Shown: piece after piece, positions 34,897 to 43,571 of the stretch
How the letters are laid out: every line of letters starts with the position of its first letter
How positions within the stretch are numbered: the stretch's first letter is position 1
Assembly: GCF_007830295.1 (NCBI RefSeq)
Contig: NZ_VLKC01000002.1
Coordinates: 5,082,675-5,146,674, forward strand
Source: Sporomusa sp. KB1
GTDB taxonomy: Bacteria; Bacillota; Negativicutes; Sporomusales; Sporomusaceae
DNA: 64,000 nucleotides
Direction of reading: 5' to 3'
Program-made: the position numbers and the translations under genes
The notes under the pieces: generated by a model
The model's input: only the letters and a program-made list of their open reading frames with translations
Databases searched by the model: none
What the model was told of the DNA's origin: nothing

Positions 34897-36189
34897 TCAA
34901 GGATACATTTTATGCAGCATGCGCGGGAATGGAATAGTCTCGCGAATGTGCTCAAGACCGCATAACCAGGCAACTGTCCGTTCAAGGCCCAGTCCAAAAC
35001 CGGAATGCGGTACTGTACCAAACCGTCTTAAATCCAGATACCACTCAAAGGCCTCTTGTGGCAACTTATGCTCGGCAATCCGCTGCTCTAGTAATGCCAA
35101 ATCATCAATACGCTGACCGCCGCCAATGATTTCGCCATAGCCCTCAGGAGCTAACAGATCAGCGCCTAACACTACTTCAGGATTATCTGGATCAGGTTTC
35201 ATATAAAAAGCTTTAATTGCTGTTGGATAACGGTGAACAAATACCGGCGCATTAAAGTGGCTGGAAATAATGGTCTCATGGGGCGCACCAAAATCATCTC
35301 CCCATGTAAATTCTTCACCTGCTTGTTTCAGGATTTCAACAGCCTCTGTATAGCTAATACGCGGAAACGGCAGCTTAATGGCCTTCAGCTTTTCAACATC
35401 CCGCTCCAGTGCTTTAAGCTCATTAGTGCATTTTTCCAGCACCCGTTCAATAACATAGCTAATCATTTCTTCTTGGAGTTTCATGGTATCATTAAGAGCA
35501 AAATAGGCCATTTCGGCCTCAATCATCCAAAATTCCAGCAGGTGCCGACGGGTCTTCGACTTCTCAGCCCGGAAAGTAGGACCAAAACAGTATATGCGTC
35601 CTAAAGCCATAGCATTAGCCTCATTATACAGTTGACCACTTTGCGATAAATAGCCTTTTTCGCCATGATAGTCAAGTTCAAATAAGTTAGTTGTACCTTC
35701 ACAAGCTGCTGGTGTGATAATCGGCGCATCAGCCAAGACAAAATCACGTTCATAAAAAAAGTTTCTGAGCGCATGTTCAATCTCAGAACGAATACGTAAC
35801 ACAGCAGCCTGTCGTGGTGTACGAATCCAGAGATGTCGGTGTTCGGCCAGAAAATCCACACCATGCTCTTTATGGGTAATGGGATAATCTTCGGCAATAC
35901 TGACAATCTCTAAGGCTGTGATTTGCATTTCATAGCCACCAATTGACCGTGGTTCCTCACGCACCAAGCCTGTTACTTTAACAGCGCTTTCCTGGGTTAG
36001 CTTTTTGGCCTCAGAAAACAGGACTTCGCCTGCTTCCTGCTTAACCACTACCCCTTGCATCAGCCCCGAGCCATCCCGGATAATAAGAAACGCTATTTTC
36101 CCGGAAGAGCGCTGATTATAAATCCATCCTTGTATAGTTACTTGCTTGCCAACATGGCAAGACAAATTTTTTATGAGTGCTATTTCCAC
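34897..36189 (-). CDS. asnS: Asparaginyl-tRNA synthetase
   Basis: The 430-residue class IIb synthetase has an N-terminal OB-fold (VTIQGWIYNQRSSGKIAFL), motif 2 FGPTFRAEKSKTRRHL and the C-terminal motif 3 GFGLGLERTVAWL. The LSQSGQLYNEANAMALG segment is typical for Asn/AspRS. I chose the GTG at 36189 because AAAGGAGG lies just before it; the frame extends 13 codons further without a ribosome site. The AEMAYFALNDTM segment matches AsnRS more than AspRS, but the distinction rests on family memory. Confidence 0.9.
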   Translation of the reverse strand: MEIALIKNLSCHVGKQVTIQGWIYNQRSSGKIAFLIIRDGSGLMQGVVVKQEAGEVLFSEAKKLTQESAVKVTGLVREEPRSIGGYEMQITALEIVSIAEDYPITHKEHGVDFLAEHRHLWIRTPRQAAVLRIRSEIEHALRNFFYERDFVLADAPIITPAACEGTTNLFELDYHGEKGYLSQSGQLYNEANAMALGRIYCFGPTFRAEKSKTRRHLLEFWMIEAEMAYFALNDTMKLQEEMISYVIERVLEKCTNELKALERDVEKLKAIKLPFPRISYTEAVEILKQAGEEFTWGDDFGAPHETIISSHFNAPVFVHRYPTAIKAFYMKPDPDNPEVVLGADLLAPEGYGEIIGGGQRIDDLALLEQRIAEHKLPQEAFEWYLDLRRFGTVPHSGFGLGLERTVAWLCGLEHIRETIPFPRMLHKMYP

Positions 36190-36320
36190 CCAATGCCCTC
36201 CTTTCCAATACGTGCATCTAGGGTACAATGCTAGACACTAATAGGTTATATGGCTATTATGTACTTATTCTGGATATATCATTATTTTTCCTTTTAAAAA
36301 TTGTTAATAATTGGTATTTT

Positions 36321-36354
36321 GAAAAAAAAGACAGTCCCTTGTCAGGACTGTCTT
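36321..36354 (-). terminator. Terminator of lysC
   Basis: On the minus strand AAGACAGTCC, a 7-base loop and GGACTGTCTT are followed by eight T. Confidence 0.88.
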
Positions 36355-36369
36355 GCTTGATCCTTTGCT

Positions 36370-37590
36370 TTAATCAGGAAAGAAGCGGGAATGGATGGCA
36401 TTTACAGCTTCTTTGACTCTATCTAATTCAATCAAACATGAAATACTGATTTCAGAAGTGCTAATAACCGCTATATTAATACCGGCATCAGCCAGCGCAC
36501 CAAAGGTAGTAGCGGCAATGCCCGGGTTACCTAGCATGCCAGCACCAACTACTGATACTTTGGCTACATTCTCATCAATCATCAAGCCGCTAAATTCCAT
36601 TTCCGTTTTCAGTCTCTCCAAAATTTTCTTAGCTTGGGGAGCATCGCCTTGGGCAATAGTAAATACCATGTCGATAATGTGTTTGTCCATAGCACGAACA
36701 CTTTGAACAATCATGTCTACGTCAACATTGGCCTCTGCCAAGGTAGAGAATATCTTATAGGCAATTCCGGGCTGATCTGCTACTCCCAGCACAGCTATTT
36801 TTGCAACATTAGTATCATGTGTTACGCCACGAATGACAAACTCTTTTTCTTCCATAGTATATTCCTCCCTGATAAATGTACCTGGTTCCTGTGTAAACGT
36901 GGAGCGGACATGAATGGGCATATCATAATGCATACCTAATTCTACTGAACGTGGATGCATTACGCCGGCACCGAGCCGCGCCATTTCGAGCATTTCATTA
37001 TATGTAATTTCTTTCATGCGCCTTGCAGTCGGCACAACTCTGGGATCAGACGAATAGATTCCATCAACATCAGTATAGATTTCGCAGTGGTCTGCCTTGA
37101 GGCCAGCTGCTACCGCCACTGCCGTAGTATCAGAACCACCCCGCCCTAAGGTAGTGATATCACCATTTTTAGTCAATCCCTGAAAACCTGCTACTACAAC
37201 AATTTTACCGGCATTAAGTTCTTGCCGGACTCTGTCGGCAGCAATGCCAGTTATCTTTGCTTTGTTAAACATCTCATTGGTGGTAAAGCCAGCTTGAAAA
37301 CCAGTCATAGATACTGCCTCATGCCCTAGCTTGGCAAAAGCCATGGCTAAAAGCGCAATCGATACTTGTTCGCCGGTTGCCAGAAGCATATCCATCTCTC
37401 GTCCAGTCGTCTGATCCGTAATCGCTTTCGCCAAACTTATTAAATCATCTGTAGTATCTCCCATTGCTGACACTACAACGACAATTTGATCATCAGGATT
37501 TTTTTCCTTTAATACCCGCCTGGCAACTGCTATAATTTTTTCCGGTGTAGCTACTGAGCTTCCGCCAAATTTTTTTACAATTAGTGCCAT
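36370..37590 (-). CDS. lysC: Aspartate kinase
   Basis: Aspartate kinase makes aspartyl-phosphate, the first step to lysine, threonine and methionine. The 406-residue protein starts MALIVKKFGGSSVATPEKII with the KFGGSS ATP site, has TLGRGGSDTTAVAVAAGLKA and EIYTDVDGIYSSDPR, and ends in two ACT domains (PGIAYKIFSTLAEANVDVDM and NPGIAATTFGALADAGINI). The ACT domains imply feedback control by the end products. No lysine riboswitch is evident in the 100 bases upstream. Confidence 0.93.
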   Translation of the reverse strand: MALIVKKFGGSSVATPEKIIAVARRVLKEKNPDDQIVVVVSAMGDTTDDLISLAKAITDQTTGREMDMLLATGEQVSIALLAMAFAKLGHEAVSMTGFQAGFTTNEMFNKAKITGIAADRVRQELNAGKIVVVAGFQGLTKNGDITTLGRGGSDTTAVAVAAGLKADHCEIYTDVDGIYSSDPRVVPTARRMKEITYNEMLEMARLGAGVMHPRSVELGMHYDMPIHVRSTFTQEPGTFIREEYTMEEKEFVIRGVTHDTNVAKIAVLGVADQPGIAYKIFSTLAEANVDVDMIVQSVRAMDKHIIDMVFTIAQGDAPQAKKILERLKTEMEFSGLMIDENVAKVSVVGAGMLGNPGIAATTFGALADAGINIAVISTSEISISCLIELDRVKEAVNAIHSRFFPD

Positions 37591-37693
37591 GCCTATCCCC
37601 CTTTATCTACGCTGCATATAATTAAGCATGGCAGTTTATATTCTCCATATAAATACAATATCCTTCTACAAGTGGACAAAACAGTAAACTTTT

Positions 37694-38134
37694 TTACTTC
37701 ACTACATACACATTGATAAAAATTAAGCCTGCAAGGATAATCTCCCAACAGCCTTTAGTAACCAAAATAATACTATCTTCCTGATTGTAACACCACTCAG
37801 TAAAGTTCCGATAGGCGCCTTCCATATCCTGCCACAAAACAATGGTTCCAAAAATAGCAGCAAGCAATGCTACCAGCTTAAGACCAATTGTCTGAAAAGC
37901 AGCGCTAATGGCAATAAAATAACACGAAAGGGTCATCCAGGATAAAAACAGCAGCATAAGCGTTAAGCGGCGGGCAACTTTAGCCCCAACGTGTCTTCCC
38001 ATCCTTAATAGCGTTAGTCTAACCAGACGACGGCCACAAAGTACCTGACCATTTTCATAACGTCTGTAACGCTGAGGAATGTCATAATTCCAAACAATAG
38101 AACAACAAGCCATGACTAATAGTAGTTTCTGCAT
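37694..38134 (-). CDS. Hypothetical membrane protein (146 aa)
   Basis: The product has an N-terminal hydrophobic stretch (LLLVMACCSIVW), a basic region (QRYRRYENGQVLCGRRLVR) and three further hydrophobic spans (LTLMLLFLSWMTLSCYFIAI, LKLVALLAAIFGTIVLW, IILAGLIFINVYVV). GGGAGG before the ATG at 38134 supports the start. The family is not recognised. It lies downstream of nothing obvious and upstream of lysC. Confidence 0.6.
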   Translation of the reverse strand: MQKLLLVMACCSIVWNYDIPQRYRRYENGQVLCGRRLVRLTLLRMGRHVGAKVARRLTLMLLFLSWMTLSCYFIAISAAFQTIGLKLVALLAAIFGTIVLWQDMEGAYRNFTEWCYNQEDSIILVTKGCWEIILAGLIFINVYVVK

Positions 38135-38305
38135 ACAATCAACCTCCCGGTACATTATAATGCAGTTCCCCCTGAAGTCCTCAGCTATATTATACCATTA
38201 TTTAATTAATCGAACAATCAGACATTTATTTTCACTAATCCCCGCCACTGTATCTAGCTGTTTTTTTTACAGCCCTAATAGAAAGTTATACTTTTGCCAG
38301 GTATG

Positions 38306-38332
38306 CAAAAAGCCAGGAACTACTCCCTGGCC
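38306..38332 (-). terminator. Terminator of the superoxide reductase gene
   Basis: On the minus strand GCCAGG, an 8-base loop and CCTGGC are followed by TTTTT. Confidence 0.75.
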
Positions 38333-38351
38333 TCAAGAACATCTTATGTAA

Positions 38352-38744
38352 TTATTCTACAGAAATAGTCTTAGTCCCTTCCCACAAACCATGAATATTA
38401 CAATAGGCTTCAGCAACTAACGTACCGGAACCGCTAAGTTTAATTACTGCTTTACCGAAAGGTTCGGTATAGACCGGACCTTTATTAGCACCTTCAGTAG
38501 ATTCACCGTGAGCTGCAAATTCAAAAGTAGCAACCTCAGAGGCAAATTTAGCGTTATCAGGCTTAAAGTAGAGTTTTATCCAACGAATATGGTGTTCTGT
38601 TGTATTCGGATGAGCAATTTCTTTACCAACACAAACCTCAACACTAACCTTTTCCCCTGCTTTACCTTTATCTGGTGCCTCAATTACCGGTACATGTTTC
38701 TCAGCTTTCCAATCAGCACTTTGTACTAAATCAGCAATTTTCAT
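38352..38744 (-). CDS. Superoxide reductase (neelaredoxin type)
   Basis: The 130-residue protein reduces superoxide to peroxide at a non-heme iron centre without releasing oxygen, a typical defence of anaerobes. The iron ligands are visible: EKHVPVIEAP with His, HPNTTEHHIRW with two His, and YCNIHGLWEGTK with Cys and His. There is no N-terminal desulforedoxin domain, so it is the one-iron class. It needs a small rubredoxin-type donor. The start at 38744 follows AAGGGGG. Confidence 0.93.
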   Translation of the reverse strand: MKIADLVQSADWKAEKHVPVIEAPDKGKAGEKVSVEVCVGKEIAHPNTTEHHIRWIKLYFKPDNAKFASEVATFEFAAHGESTEGANKGPVYTEPFGKAVIKLSGSGTLVAEAYCNIHGLWEGTKTISVE

Positions 38745-38872
38745 TGAATATTCCCCCTTGAAACTATGTAGCATCTATTGCCAATTATTTTAAGGATAAT
38801 TATTCTCTATAAAAATTAGAATTTCTTTTATTGCTAACCTTTTTAAAATTCTTTTTTAGTATTGGCTATCCC

Positions 38873-39991
38873 TTATTGAAATATTCGCACCTTCAAACTT
38901 TTTATCTCTTGCTTGTCAATCTCTTCCCATTCAGGCGGACATAACATCTCTACAGGATAAAGTGTCAAGGAAGTATCACACTCATATATGGCTGCAAATG
39001 CCTGTAAAGCAGGAATAGCACTGCTAGCCCGATTAATAGAAGCAATCTCTTCTTTGGGAATTTTTACAGATAAAATACAATCGTCAGTTAGGTCATTTTT
39101 TACAATACCGGCCGCATATGCCTCCTGGAAAGACGGTATGTTTGCCAAAATAGTGGATACTACCTGCAAAATAATAGCACCACATAGCTCAAAATACTGC
39201 TTGTTAAACACCCGTGTATCTTTGTCCTGGAATTGAAGACGACCTGAGGGTAGCATTTCGCAAGTTTGTTTGGGAATAACCGCTTTGGATGGCAACCACA
39301 CCTTAACGAAGGGAATATCCGCAAAAAAATCAATATCCACTTCAACAACTACCGGCAGTTTTAAATGACTCAAGACCTCGTCAAGTCTGGCCCTAACCGC
39401 GCCTGATGCTCCTGTCAGCAACTGTTGAATCAGTGCCAGCCGAGCGGTTTCTTTTACTTCATGCTGACGCCTCTTTTCTTCATAAACCAGTCTTTCCTGC
39501 TCGTTACGCCGCTCCATTTCTTCCCTGGCTTCCCGCTCGGCCTCTTTGATCGCATGATCCCGGTCTTTCCGGGTAAAGTGCAGTGATACTGCTGCCGCCA
39601 CTCCCATCGCCACTGTAATTAAAAGAACAATAGGACTAAAGAAAATAACTAATATGACAAATAAAGAAATGATTATTGCAACCCTGATTCCCAGGGGATA
39701 AACATAGCTATCTTCTGTTTTGGTCACTGCTTTATCAATAAGATAACTATGGTCTGTTAAAACAAGCTCTGGGAATGGTTCCTGAACAAGCAACGGTTCA
39801 TAGTCTGCCGGCTCATAACTAAATTTGCTGACAGCCGCTAATTTAAGCTCGTTGTCTTGATGCTGGATAAATTCCTTCCGCCAGCGCTCAAATTGTTCTT
39901 CACCCTTAAAATAGCGAACCTCAGCCCGTTCGTTATTCTTAATCTTGTTCTTTTCCCGCGGAGAAGTTGTCTTATCAGGCTGTAACGACAT
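38873..39991 (-). CDS. Hypothetical membrane protein (372 aa)
   Basis: The first 100 residues are charged and cytoplasmic. One long hydrophobic region (IRVAIIISLFVILVIFF and VLLITVAMGVAAAVSLHF, about 103-140) forms two close spans, followed by a Glu/Arg coiled coil (EREAREEMERRNEQERL). The C-terminal 170 residues have alternating strands and helices with no motif that I know. It precedes a small membrane protein gene by 12 bp on the same strand, so the two form a unit, order 40004 then 38873. Confidence 0.6.
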   Translation of the reverse strand: MSLQPDKTTSPREKNKIKNNERAEVRYFKGEEQFERWRKEFIQHQDNELKLAAVSKFSYEPADYEPLLVQEPFPELVLTDHSYLIDKAVTKTEDSYVYPLGIRVAIIISLFVILVIFFSPIVLLITVAMGVAAAVSLHFTRKDRDHAIKEAEREAREEMERRNEQERLVYEEKRRQHEVKETARLALIQQLLTGASGAVRARLDEVLSHLKLPVVVEVDIDFFADIPFVKVWLPSKAVIPKQTCEMLPSGRLQFQDKDTRVFNKQYFELCGAIILQVVSTILANIPSFQEAYAAGIVKNDLTDDCILSVKIPKEEIASINRASSAIPALQAFAAIYECDTSLTLYPVEMLCPPEWEEIDKQEIKSLKVRIFQ

Positions 39992-40003
39992 AGGTTGGCC
40001 TCC

Positions 40004-40255
40004 TTATTTATGAATTGTTATCCTGATTGTTTTACGCATAACAACGTAACAAAAGGCCAGTACTCCACCCAATGTAAAGAAGAACGCGACTGGCTTTACC
40101 ATCATAATTTCCGAGCTGCCAATAAGGCTGAATAAAAGCGCCGTCATATAGGCTAAAAATAGTTCACCATAGCGTGGACTATTCACGCGTGGTGCAATAA
40201 TTAGCCACACTAAAAAACCTATAAGAATTATATTACTGTTTTTCATGAACTCCAT
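40004..40255 (-). CDS. Small membrane protein (83 aa)
   Basis: The product has three hydrophobic spans (ILIGFLVWLIIAP, LAYMTALLFSLIG, VAFFFTLGGVLAFCYVVM) and a basic end. The ATG at 40255 has GGTAGGTGA about 11 bases upstream; a GTG at 40270 and an ATG at 40246 are alternatives. The function is unknown; it is linked to the 372-residue membrane protein. Confidence 0.55.
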   Translation of the reverse strand: MEFMKNSNIILIGFLVWLIIAPRVNSPRYGELFLAYMTALLFSLIGSSEIMMVKPVAFFFTLGGVLAFCYVVMRKTIRITIHK

Positions 40256-40476
40256 TGCTTGAAGCTTCACCTACCTAATTTCAAGAATAGCTCTATATTC
40301 GCTACTTATTACTTTTTTCCCTGCTTACCAACTATTTCCCTTTATTTTTTAGTTGATTATCGTTGAAATTGTTAACGGCTGTAACATTATGTTTTTGTAC
40401 TTCATATATTGAAGTAGAACAGGTATATAAGAATTATAAGTTTTCCTATAGTAAATAAAGGAGGTCATTAATATTT

Positions 40477-40821
40477 ATGGAAACCAAATATCCGCATTGG
40501 TATGGCCCTGAAGATAACATGTGCTGCGACTATCCCGACAAAGAAATGATGTGCTGCGATGATCATTTCATGGAAGAACCCATGTCTTACAAAATGCAAC
40601 ATGATAACTTTAAAGACCGGTTGCTTTGCTTTTTAGGTGACGAAGTCATCCTTGGTACTGACGCTGTGATTGACCGCAGAGGCTCCACTTTCTGTGGTAC
40701 TGTCTGCTACATTGGTTGTGACTACATCATTGTCAATAGCACCCATTGCCATCGCTGTGTTTCACTGCATGTGCCTATTAAAATGATTCGTTTCATCGCT
40801 CCATTTAAAGGCCGTCGGTAA
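40477..40821 (+). CDS. Cysteine-rich hypothetical protein (114 aa)
   Basis: The first 35 residues carry two CC pairs in an acidic setting (NMCCDYPDKEMMCCDD), which could bind metal or cross-link. The second half (FKDRLLCFLGDEVILGTDAV, YIIVNSTHCHRCVSLHVPIK) is a small beta barrel-like segment that recalls Sm-like or DUF2642 spore-coat proteins. GGAGGT lies before the ATG. It is followed within 35 bp by 40856-41326, so both are likely one operon. Confidence 0.65.
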   Translation: METKYPHWYGPEDNMCCDYPDKEMMCCDDHFMEEPMSYKMQHDNFKDRLLCFLGDEVILGTDAVIDRRGSTFCGTVCYIGCDYIIVNSTHCHRCVSLHVPIKMIRFIAPFKGRR

Positions 40822-40855
40822 CATTGCAAGCCTTGGCATTGGGAGATGATATACC

Positions 40856-41326
40856 ATGAAAAAACTATTCAGCCGTCGCCCGTTAACTGTCGACCCTGCG
40901 CATATGATTACATTGCATCAAGAAGCCATTGAACAACTTGAGCTTATGAACACTGTCGTAGAAGCGTCAGAACATGCCAGTGATGGGATGCATGATACAC
41001 TTACCCGGATGGCTGAAAACCACTGGGAAGCCTATTTGGATGTACTCCACATGATCTGCATGCATGAAGAAAGTTTTGCCGCCGTCATGAAAAAACACGG
41101 CTTTGCAACGCACGACAATGAACCTGTTGACACCGAGCAGCGACAATTCTTTGGCAGCCGCGCACTAATTATGGCACTCCTTTTAGGACTTATCCGCCGC
41201 CACCGGCGTTTTGCCTACTTCTACAGCTTACGGGCAAATCCCATGGGAGAGTATATCAAAGAATCTGTAGCTATGGAACGCGAACATATAGTAGAAATGA
41301 TTGGTATGGTACAAAATATGATGTAA
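40856..41326 (+). CDS. Hypothetical helical protein (156 aa)
   Basis: The product is mostly alpha-helical with many His, Met and Glu residues (MITLHQEAIEQLELMNTVVE, VLHMICMHEESFAAVMKKHG). A short hydrophobic segment ALIMALLLGLI lies around residue 108. The pattern E-x-x-H around residues 60-70 and 145-150 would suit a four-helix bundle of ferritin type, but no clear family match is visible. It is translated from GGGAGATGA. Confidence 0.55.
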   Translation: MKKLFSRRPLTVDPAHMITLHQEAIEQLELMNTVVEASEHASDGMHDTLTRMAENHWEAYLDVLHMICMHEESFAAVMKKHGFATHDNEPVDTEQRQFFGSRALIMALLLGLIRRHRRFAYFYSLRANPMGEYIKESVAMEREHIVEMIGMVQNMM

Positions 41327-41338
41327 TCCCACCATTCG

Positions 41339-41370
41339 TACAAGGAGGCAGCTTGCCTCCTGTATTTTTT
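41339..41370 (+). terminator. Intrinsic terminator
   Basis: TACAAGGAGGC pairs with GCCTCCTGTA around a short loop and is followed by TTTTTT; it ends the two-gene unit 40477-41326. Confidence 0.85.
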
Positions 41371-41433
41371 AAAAGGATTTTTTTATTGACAATACGAATA
41401 ATAGAATATAACCAGTTAGCACAAGGAGCCACT

Positions 41434-42312
41434 ATGCCTGATTTTAAAGTACCTTCCTCCTGTCCTGTCCTGCCAGTAAAAGATTTTTTACGCCGACAGG
41501 CTGGATTATCATTAACACTATGGCGTAAAATAAAAAATAGTGGCAGTATTGTCATCAACACCCGCCCGGCAGCAATAAATGACCTAGTCTATCCTGGAGA
41601 CATCATTACAGTTTCCTGGCCGAATAATTCCTCTATTACGCCGGAAAATCTGCCGCTTACTATTTTATATGAGGATGAGTGGCTGTTGGTGGTAGATAAG
41701 TCTGCCGGCATGCTTGTTCACCCAACCTCTGGTCAATCCTCCGGTACGCTTGGCAATGCTGTGCTGCATTATTATAGCACACATAACTACCTGTATGGCT
41801 TTCACCCTGTCAATCGCCTAGACCGCAATACCTCAGGTCTGGTACTAATCGCCAAACGGCCTGATATTCAGCATATGCTAAATCAAAACCTGCAGCATAT
41901 AACTAAACAGTACCTGGCTATAACTGCAGCAGTTCCGAAACCGCCCCAGGGTGTAATTGATGTACCTATTGGCCGAAAACCAGGCAGTATTATTGAACGT
42001 GAGGTTCGCCCCGACGGTCAGCAGGCAATTACCCGTTATTCGGTCCTTGCCACCTTCAGCACTGCCTGTTTGCTCGGCATTACACTAGAAACAGGGCGTA
42101 CCCATCAGATAAGAGTCCATTTAAGCCATATCGGCTGCCCCCTGCTAGGGGATGATTTATACGGCGGCTCTATCACCCTGCTTAACCGCCAAGCTCTCCA
42201 TGCGGCAAAACTAATCTTACCGCATCCTATTACCAAGCAGCAACTTACGCTTGTCAGTCCACTGCCAGACGATCTCAGTAATTTTATAACCAACTTGGCG
42301 AGTAATTTATAA
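41434..42312 (+). CDS. RluA-family pseudouridine synthase
   Basis: The 292-residue enzyme isomerises uridine in rRNA or tRNA. An S4-like N-terminal part (PVKDFLRRQAGLSLTLWRKI) is followed by the catalytic segment HPVNRLDRNTSGLVLIAK, with the nucleophilic Asp in RLD. GRTHQIRVHLSHIGCPLLGD closes the active site. This is the RluA/RluD type. The target base cannot be named. AAGGAG before the ATG at 41434 decides the start against an extended frame into the upstream terminator. Confidence 0.9.
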   Translation: MPDFKVPSSCPVLPVKDFLRRQAGLSLTLWRKIKNSGSIVINTRPAAINDLVYPGDIITVSWPNNSSITPENLPLTILYEDEWLLVVDKSAGMLVHPTSGQSSGTLGNAVLHYYSTHNYLYGFHPVNRLDRNTSGLVLIAKRPDIQHMLNQNLQHITKQYLAITAAVPKPPQGVIDVPIGRKPGSIIEREVRPDGQQAITRYSVLATFSTACLLGITLETGRTHQIRVHLSHIGCPLLGDDLYGGSITLLNRQALHAAKLILPHPITKQQLTLVSPLPDDLSNFITNLASNL

Positions 42313-42382
42313 CTAAATGTGCTATAATGTATACGAAATATGCTATACTATATGGGTTCCAAAAAATAGAGGAGGGATTTCA

Positions 42383-43312
42383 ATGCCATTAGTCACTTCG
42401 AAAGAGATGTTTAAAAAAGCCTACGAGGGCCAGTATGCTGTTGGCGCGTTTAACGTCAACAATATGGAGATTATCCAGGGCATTGTTGACGCCGCCAAGG
42501 AAGAACAAGCTCCACTTATTCTCCAGGTATCGGCCGGCGCTCGTAAATATGCCAAACATATCTACCTGGTCAAACTGGTAGAAGCCGCCCTGGAAGACAC
42601 CGGCTTACCCATTTGCTTACATCTAGATCATGGTGAAGACTTTGAAATTTGCAAATCCTGCATTGATGGCGGGTTTTCTTCAGTAATGATTGACGGCTCT
42701 AAACTACCGTTTGAAGAAAATATTGCGCTTACTAAAAAAGTAGTAGACTACGCCCATGAACGCGGTGTTGTCGTTGAAGCAGAACTTGGCCGTCTGGCTG
42801 GTGTTGAAGATGCGATTAAAGTCAACACAAAGGACGCTACATATACTGATCCTGATCAAGCTGTCGAGTTTGTAAAAAGCACCGGTGTCGACTCTTTAGC
42901 CATTGCTATCGGCACAAGTCATGGCGCTTATAAATTCAAAGGTGAGTGCAAACTGGACTTCGACCGCCTTGAAACCATTTCTAAACTTCTACCTGACTAC
43001 CCACTGGTACTGCATGGCGCTTCGACCGTACTGCCTGAATTTGTAGGAAAATGCAATGACTTTGGCGGACAAATTAAAGGCGCTCAAGGTGTACCTGAGG
43101 ATATGCTGCTCAGAGCCGGAAAACTGGGAGTATGCAAAATTAACATTGATACCGACCTCCGCCTTGCCATGACCGCTTCCATCAGAGAACACTTTGCGAA
43201 AAACCCCTCCGACTTTGACCCGCGTCAATACCTCAAACCAGCCCGTGCAGCCATTAAAAGCATGGTTCAACATAAGATCCGCAATGTCTTAAATTGTAGC
43301 AACCGCCTTTAA
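42383..43312 (+). CDS. fba: Fructose-bisphosphate aldolase, class II
   Basis: Class II aldolase splits fructose-1,6-bisphosphate using zinc. The 309-residue protein shows YAVGAFNVNNMEIIQGIVDA, the zinc-binding LHLDHGEDFEICKSC, VIDGS-type seen as VMIDGSKLPFEENI, GTSHGAYKFKGECK and LHGASTVLPEFV. The start at 42383 has GGAGGG eight bases upstream. It acts in glycolysis and gluconeogenesis in the cytoplasm. It is followed by a small ORF. Confidence 0.93.
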   Translation: MPLVTSKEMFKKAYEGQYAVGAFNVNNMEIIQGIVDAAKEEQAPLILQVSAGARKYAKHIYLVKLVEAALEDTGLPICLHLDHGEDFEICKSCIDGGFSSVMIDGSKLPFEENIALTKKVVDYAHERGVVVEAELGRLAGVEDAIKVNTKDATYTDPDQAVEFVKSTGVDSLAIAIGTSHGAYKFKGECKLDFDRLETISKLLPDYPLVLHGASTVLPEFVGKCNDFGGQIKGAQGVPEDMLLRAGKLGVCKINIDTDLRLAMTASIREHFAKNPSDFDPRQYLKPARAAIKSMVQHKIRNVLNCSNRL

Positions 43313-43328
43313 AATCACGGCATATAAA

Positions 43329-43368
43329 TTCTATAATAGGAAAAAATAATAATAAGCCTATTATAGAA
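43329..43368 (+). promoter_or_regulatory. 12-bp hairpin directly before a ribosome site
   Basis: TTCTATAATAGG pairs perfectly with CCTATTATAGAA around a 16-base AT loop. The stem ends at the first bases of the AAAGGGG ribosome site of the 42-residue gene at 43381. It could hide that site or close the fba transcript. Confidence 0.5.
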
Positions 43369-43380
43369 AGGGGATTTCTC

Positions 43381-43509
43381 ATGGACGCTAACAATGTCAA
43401 TTTTGCTACTTTGTCTACTAATGAACTTGATACCATTAAAAAGTTTGAACAAGAGTTTGCCGCTAAATACGGTAATAACATCTTGCTGCTAGCCTTTAAG
43501 CAAAAATAA
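43381..43509 (+). CDS. 42-residue small protein
   Basis: The ATG at 43381 follows AAAGGGGATTT. The product begins MDANNVNFATLSTNELDTIK, continues with a charged helix (KFEQEFAAKYGNN) and ends ILLLAFKQK. It has no signal, no cysteine and no membrane span. It is preceded by a hairpin and followed 24 bases later by a strong terminator, so it looks like a real, separately expressed small gene. I do not know its family. Confidence 0.6.
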   Translation: MDANNVNFATLSTNELDTIKKFEQEFAAKYGNNILLLAFKQK

Positions 43510-43532
43510 GTAAAATCATTCAGCCTAGCTGG

Positions 43533-43571
43533 ATAAAAACTAAGTCGCCCATTGGGCGACTTAGTTTTTAT
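43533..43571. terminator. Bidirectional terminator
   Basis: A 19-bp perfect stem (outer ATAAAAACTAAG, inner TCGCCCA) with a 1-base centre lies between the small protein gene and the convergent SIR2-domain gene. Confidence 0.88.

Noticed and set aside
36190..36369. T-box leader before asnS
   Set aside because: The region is short and AT-rich, and the conserved T-box antiterminator sequence is not visible.
37591..37693. Lysine riboswitch before lysC
   Set aside because: The space is about 100 bases and lacks the conserved stems.
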